DNA from: Candidatus Flexicrinis affinis
GTDB taxonomy: Bacteria > Chloroflexota > Anaerolineae > Aggregatilineales > Phototrophicaceae
Assembly (NCBI GenBank): GCA_016716525.1
Contig: JADJWE010000009.1
Location: 625,843-689,842 of the forward strand
DNA: 64,000 nucleotides
Direction of reading: 5' to 3'
The translations under genes were made by a program, and so were the position numbers. The number at the start of each line of letters is the position of its first letter. The first letter of the stretch is position 1. The notes beneath the pieces were generated by a model. The model made no database searches, had not been told where the DNA came from, and worked only from the letters and a program-made list of their open reading frames with translations. Positions 33,214 to 41,865 of the stretch are shown piece after piece.

Positions 33214-33632
33214 TACGACCGTTCCTGAGCGATGGCCTCTGCCGCCGGATGCGTTTTGAGATACTTCTCTACGGCGTCTTCGATCATGTCGTCTACGCTG
33301 TCGAGCGCGGTGTTCGATTTTCCCTGGGTGACCGGAGTCGTCCGCTTCTCGAATTCCTCGATGGCTTGTAGGACGGCAACGCCGCGCTGCATCCAGCGTT
33401 CGCGTTCTTCCTCATAGGCGGCCATATCGAGCTTGCCGGCCTGTGCGTCGTCGTCCAAATCGCGCAGCGTGCCGGTCACCTGCTGGTAGTAGACCAGCAG
33501 GGCGTCACGCTGGCGCTGCAGTTCGGTGACCTTTGGCGCGATGTTCCGGCGTGCGCGCACAAGGGGCATCACCACGTAGGCGACCGTGCCCAGTAACAAC
33601 AGGACGGTGATGATAAGTGAAGCGGGTTCCAT
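33213..33632 (-). CDS. CcmI-like small membrane protein
   Basis: A 139-residue protein with one N-terminal helix (SLIITVLLLLGTVAYVVMPLV) followed by a coiled-coil-like segment. The pattern LRDLDDDAQAGKLDMAAYEEERERW matches the ELE-x-D-x-x-x-G-K-L-x-x-x-x-Y region that opens CcmI, the apocytochrome chaperone, but the TPR part of CcmI is absent. It is encoded between the TlpA/CcmG-like gene and the cytochrome gene, overlapping each by one base. A role in presenting apocytochrome c to the ligation complex is inferred from place and motif. Confidence 0.65.
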   Translation of the reverse strand: MEPASLIITVLLLLGTVAYVVMPLVRARRNIAPKVTELQRQRDALLVYYQQVTGTLRDLDDDAQAGKLDMAAYEEERERWMQRGVAVLQAIEEFEKRTTPVTQGKSNTALDSVDDMIEDAVEKYLKTHPAAEAIAQERS

Positions 33633-34213
33633 TAACTGCGCTCCCCGAGCAGAGGATCGATGATTTCCCGAAGCTGCGCCTCGGTCACCCCTGCAAAGAT
33701 AAACTGTGCGACGTTGCCATCCTGATCGATCACGAACGTTTCGGGCACACCGCGAATACCGTACAGATCGGAAACGCGGGTGCCGAGATCAGGCGCATTC
33801 AAGTAGTCGATCTGAAACTCGTCGAGGTACTCCATCGAGCGCACGCCGTTGTCGGCATACGCGACGCCGAGAAACACGACCTGCTCGCCGGGCCGGTAGT
33901 ACTCCCATGCCGACTGAAGCTCGGGGGCTTCGTCGCGGCACGGAGCGCACCAGCTTGCCCAGAAGTTGAGCACGACGACTTTGCCGCGGAAATCCGACAG
34001 ACGGTATTTGGCGCCGTCGAACGTCTCGAATTCGAAATCGGGCGCGGCGCCTTCGGTGGGCTGCGGCGCGGACTGGCGGAAAAGCGCCAGTGCGATCACT
34101 ACGCCGAACACCACGAAGCCAACCAGCATGAAGATCGTGCCGGTACTCAGCCCTTTACGGGCAGATTTCGCCTCGGGCTGCGGACTCAGCAGTTGATCGA
34201 GGGTGTCAGTCAT
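33632..34213 (-). CDS. ccmG: TlpA/CcmG-type thiol-disulfide oxidoreductase
   Basis: A 193-residue membrane-anchored thioredoxin. A helix at about residues 25-45 (IFMLVGFVVFGVVIALALF) anchors it; the active site WASWCAPC has Cys 89 and 92, with the cis-Pro in GVPETFVID. These fit CcmG/ResA, which reduces the CxxCH cysteines of apocytochrome c outside the membrane. It lies six bases after ccmH and overlaps the ccmI-like gene, in the order usual for ccm operons. TlpA proteins with copper-related roles look similar, but the neighbourhood favours CcmG. Confidence 0.87.
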   Translation of the reverse strand: MTDTLDQLLSPQPEAKSARKGLSTGTIFMLVGFVVFGVVIALALFRQSAPQPTEGAAPDFEFETFDGAKYRLSDFRGKVVVLNFWASWCAPCRDEAPELQSAWEYYRPGEQVVFLGVAYADNGVRSMEYLDEFQIDYLNAPDLGTRVSDLYGIRGVPETFVIDQDGNVAQFIFAGVTEAQLREIIDPLLGERS

Positions 34214-34219
34214 TCGTCG

Positions 34220-34726
34220 CTACCTCGCAATATCGCGTTCGATCTCGGCGCGCAGGCGTTCCTGAAGGCTCAGGCCGTCGTGCTGCGCCGCTGGCGCCAC
34301 CGCGTCGAGGCGGTGCCGGGACGGAGTACGGCGCGCGCGCACTGTCAAATAGACCACCAGCGCCACAACGCCGACCGCAGCCAAGACGGGGATCAGGAAC
34401 GACAGCGCGCGCAGCACCGGATCGTATGGCGTGCCGACCACGCGGTCACCGAAGCGGCGCACGAAGTCCGCCTTGATTTCGTCGGATGTGAAGCCGTCTT
34501 CCAGCATCAGCCGGATTTCGTAACGCCAATCCTCGCACGCTGCAGTTGGGCAGGTGTCGAGCGGGATATTCTCGCACACCGGGCAGTACAGCGTCTTGGC
34601 GATCGCGTTGACGTCGTTGTCAGTCACGACCGGCGTGTCCTGCGCAGCGGCCGACCCGACCGCCACGACGGCGACGATCAAAAGGGCGAGCACGAGCATC
34701 GCTCGCGCGGCAGTCCGTCTGCGCAT
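34220..34726 (-). CDS. ccmH: Cytochrome c maturation protein CcmH
   Basis: A 168-residue protein with a signal sequence (AMLVLALLIVAVVAVGSAAAQ), a thiol domain and a C-terminal helix (FLIPVLAAVGVVALVVYLTV). The redox motif appears as LYCPVCENIPLDTCP followed by AACEDWR, i.e. a CxxC plus two extra cysteines not found in the proteobacterial LRCxxC form. EIKADFVRRFGDRVV is the standard downstream CcmH element. It handles apocytochrome thiols with CcmG. ATG 34726 overlaps the ccmF stop in TGATG. Longer reading to 34852 lies inside ccmF and is rejected. Confidence 0.88.
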   Translation of the reverse strand: MRRRTAARAMLVLALLIVAVVAVGSAAAQDTPVVTDNDVNAIAKTLYCPVCENIPLDTCPTAACEDWRYEIRLMLEDGFTSDEIKADFVRRFGDRVVGTPYDPVLRALSFLIPVLAAVGVVALVVYLTVRARRTPSRHRLDAVAPAAQHDGLSLQERLRAEIERDIAR

Positions 34727-36819
34727 CAGGCGCGTCCTCCTCCAAATGCCCGTCTGTCGGGCGCGCTGACGCGGCTCTCGACCCGGGACGGTGCGGCGTT
34801 CGGGTACATCGCCGCGAGCGTGCCGACGATCAGGATCAAGCCACCCCACCACACGAGGTTGATAAGCGGGTTGATGTAAATCTTGAACGTCGCGCTGTTC
34901 TGGCTGATCTCGTCCCAGCTCAGCAGCAGCACGTAGAAATCGTTCTCCAACGTACTGTGCGCGCCGGCGATGGTCATGCTGTTCATATCCTGCTGGTTGG
35001 GGAAGAAGTCGCGGCGCGGGCGAAGGGTCGCCTGAAGCTGATCGTTACGCCACACGCTGACGACGGCGATGTCCATGATGCGGCCGTCTTGGGCTACCTG
35101 CCCGCCCTCGAACCGGTCATACACCAGCGTGTAATCGCTGATCGTCGTCGATTCGCCCACGCGCAGCGTGGCCTGCGTCTCCTGCTGATAGGCAGTGCTT
35201 CCGATGACGCCGACGCCGATCACTACAATCCCGAAGTGGATCAGGTAGCCGCCGTAGCGGCGCGGATTGCGCTGGAGCAGCGAGAGATAACCCGTGATCG
35301 GGTTCTCGCCGCGCTGGCGCGCACGCGCGCGCAGGGCACGGTAGGTCTCATAGATTGCGACCCACCCGGCCAGCAGCACGAAGAAATAGCCGACGATGGA
35401 CCACGCATTGGTGTGGCCTTGAAGGATGAAGATCGGCAGGGTCGCCACGGTCAGGATGACCGGAACGACCAGCCCGCGGCCAAGCCGTGCGAGCGCGCTC
35501 GCGCCCCACGCCGACAGCGGCGCGATACCCATCAGGACGAACAGCGCGAGGAACAACCACGGTGTCACGCCGTTGAAGTACTCGAGGCCCAACGTGATGT
35601 TGGTGTTGAAGAACAGCTCGGACGAGATTGGCGCGCCGAAGCTGCCCCAGAAGATCACCACGAACAGCGCGAGGAACACGAAGTTGTTGAGCAGGAACAG
35701 CCCTTCACGGCTGAAGATGCCGCTGAACGTGTGATCGTCGCGCAGTTCGCCTCGCCGGCGCCGCCACACGATCAACCCGCCCAGCGTCAGCGTGACGGTG
35801 AACCAGATCATCAACATCGGGAAGCCGATGTCGCTGCGGGCGAAGCTGTGCACGCTTTCGACCAGACCGCTGCGGGTGGCGAACGTGCCGAAGATCACCG
35901 CCGAGAATGTGGCGATGATGAGGAACATGTTCCACGTCTTGAACAGCCCGCGCTTCTCTTGAATCATGATGCTGTGCAGGAACGCGGTGCCTACCAGCCA
36001 CGGCAGGAATGCCGCGTTCTCGACCGGATCCCAGCCCCAGTAACCGCCCCAGCCCAACACGTCATACGCCCAGCGCCCGCCGAGAATGAGGCCCAGCGCG
36101 AGGAACACCCACGCGATCAACGTCCAACGGCGCGTCGCGCGGATCCAGTTGTTGCTCAGGTCGCCGGTCACCAGCGCGGCAAACGCGAACGCACAGGGCA
36201 CGAGGAACCCGATGAAGCCGAGGTACAGCATCGGCGGGTGGATCGCCATGCCGACGTGCCGAAGCAGCGGATTGAGCCCGCGCGCCGACTGCGCGAGGTT
36301 GAATTCGGACGGGGCGACGAGCCCCGCCGGAATCAGCGCCGACTGAACAACCTCCGCACCGTCCAACCAGAAGCGGTTGAACGGGTTTTCGATGACTAGA
36401 TTGAGCAGCAGGAAGAACGCCGTGATCGTGGACTGAAAGACGATGACATGCGGGATCAGGCGGTAGTTGGAGCGCCAATTCAACGTGACCGAGGCCGCGC
36501 TGAACGCCGCTAACAACCAGCACCAGAACAACAGCGATCCGGCCTGCGAGCCCCACAGCGCGGTGACGCGATAGAACGTCGGCATGCTGGGGTTGCTGAC
36601 CGACCAGACGTACGAGATCTGATAATCCTGCGAGAGCAGGGCGATCATCAGCGTGCCGAGCGCAACGGTCAGCGCACCGAAGATCACATAAGTCGCGTTA
36701 CGCGCACTAAGGATCAGGCCGGTGCTGTGTCGTTGGTAGCCGAGCAGCGCAGCGAATACGCTGTAAACCGCGACGAAAAACGCAAGCCACGCCGCGATGA
36801 ACCCGACTTCTGCAAGCAT
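34726..36819 (-). CDS. ccmF: Heme lyase subunit CcmF
   Basis: A 697-residue membrane protein with about 15 helices. The signature WGGYWGWDPVENAAFLPWL is the tryptophan-rich WWD domain that handles heme at the outer face, followed by HSIMIQEKRGLFKTWN. A late extracytoplasmic domain (GESTTISDYTLVYDRFEGG to IYINPLINLVWWGG) is typical of full-length CcmF. It attaches heme to apocytochrome c using heme from CcmE. ATG 36819 overlaps the ccmE stop (TAATG), and the downstream ccmH start overlaps its own stop. Genes ccmA-D are not in the window. Confidence 0.95.
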   Translation of the reverse strand: MLAEVGFIAAWLAFFVAVYSVFAALLGYQRHSTGLILSARNATYVIFGALTVALGTLMIALLSQDYQISYVWSVSNPSMPTFYRVTALWGSQAGSLLFWCWLLAAFSAASVTLNWRSNYRLIPHVIVFQSTITAFFLLLNLVIENPFNRFWLDGAEVVQSALIPAGLVAPSEFNLAQSARGLNPLLRHVGMAIHPPMLYLGFIGFLVPCAFAFAALVTGDLSNNWIRATRRWTLIAWVFLALGLILGGRWAYDVLGWGGYWGWDPVENAAFLPWLVGTAFLHSIMIQEKRGLFKTWNMFLIIATFSAVIFGTFATRSGLVESVHSFARSDIGFPMLMIWFTVTLTLGGLIVWRRRRGELRDDHTFSGIFSREGLFLLNNFVFLALFVVIFWGSFGAPISSELFFNTNITLGLEYFNGVTPWLFLALFVLMGIAPLSAWGASALARLGRGLVVPVILTVATLPIFILQGHTNAWSIVGYFFVLLAGWVAIYETYRALRARARQRGENPITGYLSLLQRNPRRYGGYLIHFGIVVIGVGVIGSTAYQQETQATLRVGESTTISDYTLVYDRFEGGQVAQDGRIMDIAVVSVWRNDQLQATLRPRRDFFPNQQDMNSMTIAGAHSTLENDFYVLLLSWDEISQNSATFKIYINPLINLVWWGGLILIVGTLAAMYPNAAPSRVESRVSAPDRRAFGGGRA

Positions 36820-37370
36820 TAAGCATCGCCCCCGTGCGCTGCATCGGCGGACGAATTCTCGGTCTCCGGAACCATCTCGCTGAAGCGGCTCGGGCATTTC
36901 AAGAGCAGGGAGTCGGCGTAGAACTTGCCATCCGCGCCCAGCGTGCCAGTGAGGATCGCCTGTGCCTCGTGAACCAGCAGGTCAGGCTTGACTTCGTTCT
37001 CCATGACGATCACGAGCCGTTGGGCGTCGGCATTGTTGACAGCGAGGTGCAGCGCCATGCCGAGGTCGTCGTTCTCTGCCGGCACGTGCGCAACAGTGAA
37101 GCTCAGGTCGAGCGTCTCTGGATTGTAATTGATGCTCTCGCCGATGACCGCACCGGTGATGCGCACCGACTGGCCGACCAGCGCGTCGTCCGCCAGCAGG
37201 TCGTCGACGGTAATGAAGTACCGCATACCGGAGAGCGTGCCGCTCACCATTAAGACGACGATTGCCGCCAACAGCGCAACGCCGCCAATCATGTACTTCA
37301 GGCGCTCTCCGTTGATAGCGCGGCGCGGTGCGGGAGCTTCAGCGGTCTTGGTCCATCCGATATCGGTCAT
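36819..37370 (-). CDS. ccmE: Heme chaperone CcmE, Cys-type
   Basis: A 183-residue protein: one membrane helix (MIGGVALLAAIVVLMVSGT) and an OB-fold periplasmic domain (ITVDDLLADDALVGQSVRITGAVI). In canonical CcmE the heme is bound by His in HxxxY; here the end of the domain reads LLLKCPSRF, so a Cys takes that place and Phe replaces Tyr (CxxxF). Cys-type CcmE (CxxxY) is known from archaea and some bacteria and belongs to a variant maturation system. ATG 37370 has AGAGGAA upstream. It heads the operon and is divergent from the sensor kinase gene across a CRP/FNR-like site. Confidence 0.9.
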   Translation of the reverse strand: MTDIGWTKTAEAPAPRRAINGERLKYMIGGVALLAAIVVLMVSGTLSGMRYFITVDDLLADDALVGQSVRITGAVIGESINYNPETLDLSFTVAHVPAENDDLGMALHLAVNNADAQRLVIVMENEVKPDLLVHEAQAILTGTLGADGKFYADSLLLKCPSRFSEMVPETENSSADAAHGGDA

Positions 37371-37494
37371 TGGTGTTCCTCTTCCACTCAGTACGGAAGT
37401 CTTCAGCTTGACGTTGACGGCATTACTTCTCTCAGATGACCCGAAGTATACCGAATTGAAACGCAAAATTCCCCTACTGTGGGTCACCGCTGTA

Positions 37495-37510
37495 CGTGAC
37501 GATTGTCACG
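37495..37510. promoter_or_regulatory. CRP/FNR-type palindrome in the ccm/sensor-kinase control region
   Basis: CGTGACGATTGTCACG is a perfect inverted repeat of GTGA-N6-TCAC form. On the minus strand a TATACT box (37445-37450) lies such that the palindrome centre would be about 64 bases upstream of the ccmE start point, near the class I activator position. Confidence 0.6.
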
Positions 37511-37584
37511 ATTCATCACAGTCTAACGAATCCCCCATGTTCGGATGTGGTGCGAACAAAAACGGGATAGATTACATTTTGTTG

Positions 37585-37600
37585 AGTGATGTCTATCACA
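37585..37600. promoter_or_regulatory. Second CRP/FNR-like palindrome, sensor-kinase side
   Basis: GTGATGTCTATCAC at 37586-37599 (flanked by A on both sides) again has GTGA-N6-TCAC symmetry. It lies about 50 bases before the sensor kinase ATG, so it could act as an activator or a repressor site for that operon. Confidence 0.5.
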
Positions 37601-37648
37601 CCACAGAAGAAGAAAGATACGCAACAATAGGGCTTGAAGGGGAGCACA

Positions 37649-39484
37649 ATGTCTGTTTTGAGAAGCCTTCACGCCAAGCTGTTGATTTCCTTCTTGATCC
37701 TCACCATCGTCCCGCTGGTGGCGACGGCGATCTATGGGAATTTCTTTACGCAGCGCGCGCTGTCGCAGCAGCTGCTCGAACGCTCCCAGAACCAAGTCCA
37801 CTTGCAGTCGCAAGCGATCGTGAGTGCGCTGCAGCAGGTACAGGGCGACGCGCTTTATCTGGCCAACATGCGCAGCCTAGACACGCTGCGCGTCACATCG
37901 GAACCGGATGGCGAACTGGCAGCGCTCGGCGAAGTGGAGCAGGACTTCCTGATCTACGCTTCGGTGCGCCCGATGTACCTCAGCATCATGTTGATAAACG
38001 TCGAAGGCACGGAGATCGCGTCCGTGCGTCAAACCGGTGATGGACGGGTGCGTATCACGGCAGCGGAAGGCCGCGCCAATCATGCCGGCACGCCTTACTT
38101 CACCGCCGCGATGGATCTCCCGCGCGACGGCGTGTACATCGAGCCGTTCGTCGTCGAGAACGTGCCATACGTACGCTACGCCGTGAGTATCACGGGCGGC
38201 GTGCTGGTGATCGACCTCAGCGCACGGTGGCTGCTGCGGTCGCTGCCCATTCAGCCGGGCACCGACCAGTGGGCGGTTATCGACCAGAACGGCGACTTCA
38301 TTGTATATCCCGAGGACTTCGACCCGGCGACGATCGCCGCGGACGTCCCGCGCATGCTGGGCGGCAACGGCGGCAGCTTCGAGACGGCCGGAAGCGTCGT
38401 GGTATACGATACCGTCTATCCTTCGCGGCTGGTGTCCGACAGTGGACAAGCGCAGTCGTGGGTGATCCTCAGGCGCACGCCGACCGAAGTCTTGTACGCC
38501 TCGATCAACGATTTCTATCAGATCGCGCTGATCCTCATGCTTGGGGCGGCGCTGCTGGCGATATCGCTTGCGCTGCTCATCAGTTACCTGCTCGTGAAGC
38601 CGATCAAGCAGCTTGAGCTGATGGCGATCAAGTTCGGCCACGACGGCGAGGCACCGCGGCTTCCCGATAACGTCCCCAATGACGAAGTGGGCGGCCTGAT
38701 GCGCACCTTCACCGCGATGGCCGGCGAACTCGATCGCAAGCGCAAGGACGAGCGTCGCTTGATCGAACGGCTGATCAACGCGCAAGAAGAGGAGCGCAAG
38801 CTGGTCGCATACGACCTGCACGACGGGCTGCTTCAGCAGTTGGTCGGCGCGCGCTTCTACTTGGGCAACTGTCAAGAGCAGTTCGCGGTCGAGATGCCGG
38901 ATCTGAGCGGCAGCATTCAGCGCGGCTGCGACGCCCTGACCGGCGCGATCATCGAGGGAAGGCGCATCATCGAAGGGCTGCGGCCCGCCGCGCTGGACGA
39001 CCTCGGGCTGTCGGCAGCGATTGAGGACATCGCATATTCGACGGCCGAGCTGGCCGGGTGGGACCTGAAACTCGACTTGCATCCGCTGCCGGTTGAGCCC
39101 GAATTGACGATCGGCGTCACCCTCTATCGCATTGCGCAAGAGGCGCTTAACAATGCACGCAAGCATGCCGGCGCCAAGCACGTCACCGTGACGATGCACA
39201 ACGGCGACGCCATCCACCTCTCGATTTCGGACGACGGGACCGGGTTCGATCCCAATGCGTTCAAGGTCAACGACTCGGATGACGGCAGCACGCGCGGGCT
39301 GGGGATTACGACCATGCGCGAGCGCGCCAGCCTTATCAATGGGCGGTGCGACATCTACAGCGAACCCGGAAGCGGCACGCGAGTCAATGTCGAAGTGCCG
39401 CTGACGATGGATGCCCCGGCGCGCAGGGGCGATGTGATTGAAAACTTGACGATGGATGTATGGAATAAGGCGGGCCAGTCATGA
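37649..39484 (+). CDS. Membrane sensor histidine kinase, NarL-partner (HisKA_3) type
   Basis: A 611-residue kinase. An N-terminal helix (LLISFLILTIVPLVATAIYG) and a second one near residue 295-320 enclose a Cache-like extracytoplasmic sensor of about 260 residues. A HAMP segment follows (LLVKPIKQLELMAIKFG), then the dimerisation helix with LVAYDLHDGLLQQLVGAR, phosphoacceptor His at 391, and the ATPase domain (EALNNARKHAGA, SDDGTGFD, RGLGITTMRERA). ATG 37649 follows GAAGGGGAG. It overlaps the response regulator by four bases. By place it probably controls the multiheme respiratory genes next to it; the signal is unknown. Confidence 0.93.
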   Translation: MSVLRSLHAKLLISFLILTIVPLVATAIYGNFFTQRALSQQLLERSQNQVHLQSQAIVSALQQVQGDALYLANMRSLDTLRVTSEPDGELAALGEVEQDFLIYASVRPMYLSIMLINVEGTEIASVRQTGDGRVRITAAEGRANHAGTPYFTAAMDLPRDGVYIEPFVVENVPYVRYAVSITGGVLVIDLSARWLLRSLPIQPGTDQWAVIDQNGDFIVYPEDFDPATIAADVPRMLGGNGGSFETAGSVVVYDTVYPSRLVSDSGQAQSWVILRRTPTEVLYASINDFYQIALILMLGAALLAISLALLISYLLVKPIKQLELMAIKFGHDGEAPRLPDNVPNDEVGGLMRTFTAMAGELDRKRKDERRLIERLINAQEEERKLVAYDLHDGLLQQLVGARFYLGNCQEQFAVEMPDLSGSIQRGCDALTGAIIEGRRIIEGLRPAALDDLGLSAAIEDIAYSTAELAGWDLKLDLHPLPVEPELTIGVTLYRIAQEALNNARKHAGAKHVTVTMHNGDAIHLSISDDGTGFDPNAFKVNDSDDGSTRGLGITTMRERASLINGRCDIYSEPGSGTRVNVEVPLTMDAPARRGDVIENLTMDVWNKAGQS

Positions 39485-40173
39485 CCCAAAACGTCGCCGA
39501 AAAGGCTATTCGAGTCGCAATCGTCGATGATCACGGAATCGTCCGTCAGGGTCTGCGCGCCCTATTGAACAGGCCGGGGATCGAGGTAGTCGGAGAGGCA
39601 GATAGCGGTACCGCCGCGATCGAGTTGGCTGAGTCCATCACGCCGGACGTCATGCTCCTCGATATCCGCATGAAGGACGGTGACGGACTGCACAGCCTAC
39701 CGCATATTAAGCAGGTATCGCCGCAGACGAGCGTCATCATCCTGACGACTTACGCGAACCCGTCGTACTTGGCACGGGCGATCAGCGGCGGCGCGGCGGG
39801 CTACCTGTCCAAGGAAACCAATCCGGACCAGATCGTGCGCGCGGTGCGCGCGGCGGCTGTGGGCGAGGAATTGATTGACCGGTCGCTGTTGCAGGCCGCG
39901 CTGGCGCAGGCCGCCCAGAGCGACGAGCCGCACGGCGGGCAGAAATCCGCCACGGGCGAGGATTTGATCGACATCGAACCGCTGTCCGAGCGTGAACTGG
40001 ACGTGCTGCGGTTGATGGTGCAGGGGTTGGCAAACGGCGCGATCGCCGATGCGCTCGGCATCAGCCTGCCAACGGTGAAGACCCACGTGCAGCACATCCT
40101 GCAGAAGCTGCACGTATCCGACCGCACGCAGGCTGCGCTGCTGGCGGTTCGGCTGAATCTCGTATCGCAGTAG
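39481..40173 (+). CDS. NarL/FixJ family response regulator
   Basis: A 230-residue two-domain regulator. Receiver: VAIVDDHGIVRQGLRALL, phosphoacceptor Asp 61 in MLLDIRMKDGDG, and the switch Thr and Lys in IILTTYANPS and GYLSKET. After an acidic linker the LuxR-type helix-turn-helix is LSERELDVLRLMVQGLANGAI then LGISLPTVKTHVQHIL. It is the cognate partner of the overlapping histidine kinase. Likely targets are the downstream cytochrome genes, judged only from neighbourhood. Confidence 0.93.
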   Translation: MTQNVAEKAIRVAIVDDHGIVRQGLRALLNRPGIEVVGEADSGTAAIELAESITPDVMLLDIRMKDGDGLHSLPHIKQVSPQTSVIILTTYANPSYLARAISGGAAGYLSKETNPDQIVRAVRAAAVGEELIDRSLLQAALAQAAQSDEPHGGQKSATGEDLIDIEPLSERELDVLRLMVQGLANGAIADALGISLPTVKTHVQHILQKLHVSDRTQAALLAVRLNLVSQ

Positions 40174-40180
40174 GACCGTG

Positions 40181-40209
40181 TGAATCAGCCCATAGGGTGA
40201 GCCGATTCA
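40181..40209 (+). terminator. Hairpin after the response regulator gene
   Basis: TGAATCAGC (40181-40189) pairs with GCCGATTCA (40201-40209) with one mismatch across an 11-base loop. There is no T-run, so it may be a weak terminator or an RNA-processing stem between the regulatory genes and the cytochrome operon. A GATAAT box at 40225-40230 could mark a fresh promoter just after it. Confidence 0.35.
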
Positions 40210-40328
40210 TCCCGGTGAACGATGGATAATGCGCGCGATGGCGCGACAATTGGCGGAATGAGACGACAAAGACGCTGTGACCGCACCAGACCCGCATAGG
40301 GATCGCGGCGCATCGCAAAGGTAGGACC

Positions 40329-41846
40329 ATGATGATTCCGAAAAAACTTCGCTGCAGTTCACTGCTTACGGTAGGCGTGGTGCTGTGTGCCTGCGGGTTG
40401 GGCCTGATTTTGCTGGGCGAGACGGCCGCACCGGTTTCGGCACAGGACGAAGAACCGTACTACGTCGACGCCGACTACCTCGGCGCGGACGAGTGCTCGG
40501 CATGCCATCGCAACGAGGTGCGTGCCCACACTGAAACGTTCCATGCGCTGACACTGGCCGAGCCGGGGCGCCGCGGTGAGGGCGTGCTGGCCGACTTCGA
40601 GGCCGGCGCCGAGGTGCGCACCATGCAGTTCCCCGAGGAAGACGCCCCGCGCGCCTTCGAACTTGATGACGTCGCGTTCATCCTCGGCGCCGGGCGCAGT
40701 AAGCAGGCCTATGTTTACGAAGAAGATCGCCGTGACTATCGCGTGCTGCCAGCCCAGTGGAACGTCGCCGCAGGCGAGTGGGAACCGCTTGAACTGGCCG
40801 CTTCATGGGATGACCCGGCGTACGACTTCGAGACGGCCTGCGCCGCCTGCCACACCACGGGCTTCGACGCTGAAGATCTGGACTGGGAGGACATCGGCGT
40901 GACCTGCGAGTCCTGCCACGGCCCCGGCGGCGAACACGAAGAGGTTGCGCGCGACGAAGGCCGCAATCCAGATGAAGAAGGTCTGGCGCGGATCGCTGCG
41001 GTCATCGCTTCTGGCGCAGACTCGCAGGCCTGCGGGCAATGCCACAGCCGCGCGACTGGACCCGACGGGCAACCCTATGCCGCCGGCTACAGACCCGGTA
41101 TGACGCTGTCCGACATGTTTACGCAGGCCGAGTTTGCCGGCGAGACCGATGTGCATTGGTGGGAGTCTGGTCACGGACGACAGATCAATATGCAGTACAC
41201 CGAGTGGGCGCTTTCGGCTCACGCGGGCACCACGGACGATGGGTCCGAGGTCGCGGGCTGCACCGCATGCCACGATCCGCATAGTGAGGAGGGCCGACCG
41301 GCCAACCTCATCGCGGACTCGGACGCCCTGTGCGTAACCTGCCATACGTCGAGCGCAGGCGGCCGTCCTTCGAAAGAGATGTACGAAGGCGCGCCGGTGG
41401 TCGATACGGTCCTGCCGTTGATTGGGGTGCACTTCGCGGTCGAGGACGGCCCAACCTGCACGTCGTGCCACATGCCGCAGATTCCGGTCGAAGGCGGCAC
41501 GCGGACCAGCCACCTGTTTGAGCCGGTGCTGGCATTCGGCGTCGAAGGGCTGCCGGATGCGTGCAGCGATTGTCACGGCACACAGGCTGAACCCGCATTG
41601 ATCGAACAGCTCATCAACGACGTGCAAGACAGTACGCGCGAACGTCTCGACGCCGCGCGCGCGTTGGTCACGCCGACCACGCCGGAATGGATCGTCGAGG
41701 CACTGGACTTTGTCGAGAACGACGGCAGCCTCGGTATGCACAACTATGCCTATGCCGACGCCCTGCTGGATGCCGTGTATGAGGCCCTCGGATTGTATGA
41801 CACTGATACTGCTGCCGTGACGCCTGCGTCCGGGGCCGGGCAGTAG
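40329..41846 (+). CDS. Octaheme cytochrome c, exported
   Basis: A 505-residue protein with a signal peptide (SSLLTVGVVLCACGLGLILLGET) and eight CxxCH heme sites: CSACH, CAACH, CESCH, CGQCH, CTACH, CVTCH, CTSCH and CSDCH. The overall plan resembles cytochrome c554/NrfA-like multiheme proteins, ending in HNYAYADALLDAVYEAL, which matches the last helix of that group. No CxxCK site, the hallmark of NrfA, is present. It is the first gene of a four-gene operon with a nonaheme cytochrome, a ferredoxin and a quinone-reactive membrane subunit. It probably takes electrons from that complex; whether it is a terminal enzyme or only a carrier is open. Confidence 0.87.
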   Translation: MMIPKKLRCSSLLTVGVVLCACGLGLILLGETAAPVSAQDEEPYYVDADYLGADECSACHRNEVRAHTETFHALTLAEPGRRGEGVLADFEAGAEVRTMQFPEEDAPRAFELDDVAFILGAGRSKQAYVYEEDRRDYRVLPAQWNVAAGEWEPLELAASWDDPAYDFETACAACHTTGFDAEDLDWEDIGVTCESCHGPGGEHEEVARDEGRNPDEEGLARIAAVIASGADSQACGQCHSRATGPDGQPYAAGYRPGMTLSDMFTQAEFAGETDVHWWESGHGRQINMQYTEWALSAHAGTTDDGSEVAGCTACHDPHSEEGRPANLIADSDALCVTCHTSSAGGRPSKEMYEGAPVVDTVLPLIGVHFAVEDGPTCTSCHMPQIPVEGGTRTSHLFEPVLAFGVEGLPDACSDCHGTQAEPALIEQLINDVQDSTRERLDAARALVTPTTPEWIVEALDFVENDGSLGMHNYAYADALLDAVYEALGLYDTDTAAVTPASGAGQ

Positions 41847-41865
41847 AGCGGAGTAGGAGTTCGAC

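Noticed and set aside
34957..36399. A 480-codon plus-strand frame opposite ccmF
   Set aside because: Low-complexity Arg/Glu/His-rich shadow of the CcmF gene, which has all family motifs.
40329..41846. Naming the octaheme protein NrfA or octaheme nitrite reductase
   Set aside because: No CxxCK heme site is present and the catalytic residues of these enzymes cannot be placed; only a general multiheme call is safe.
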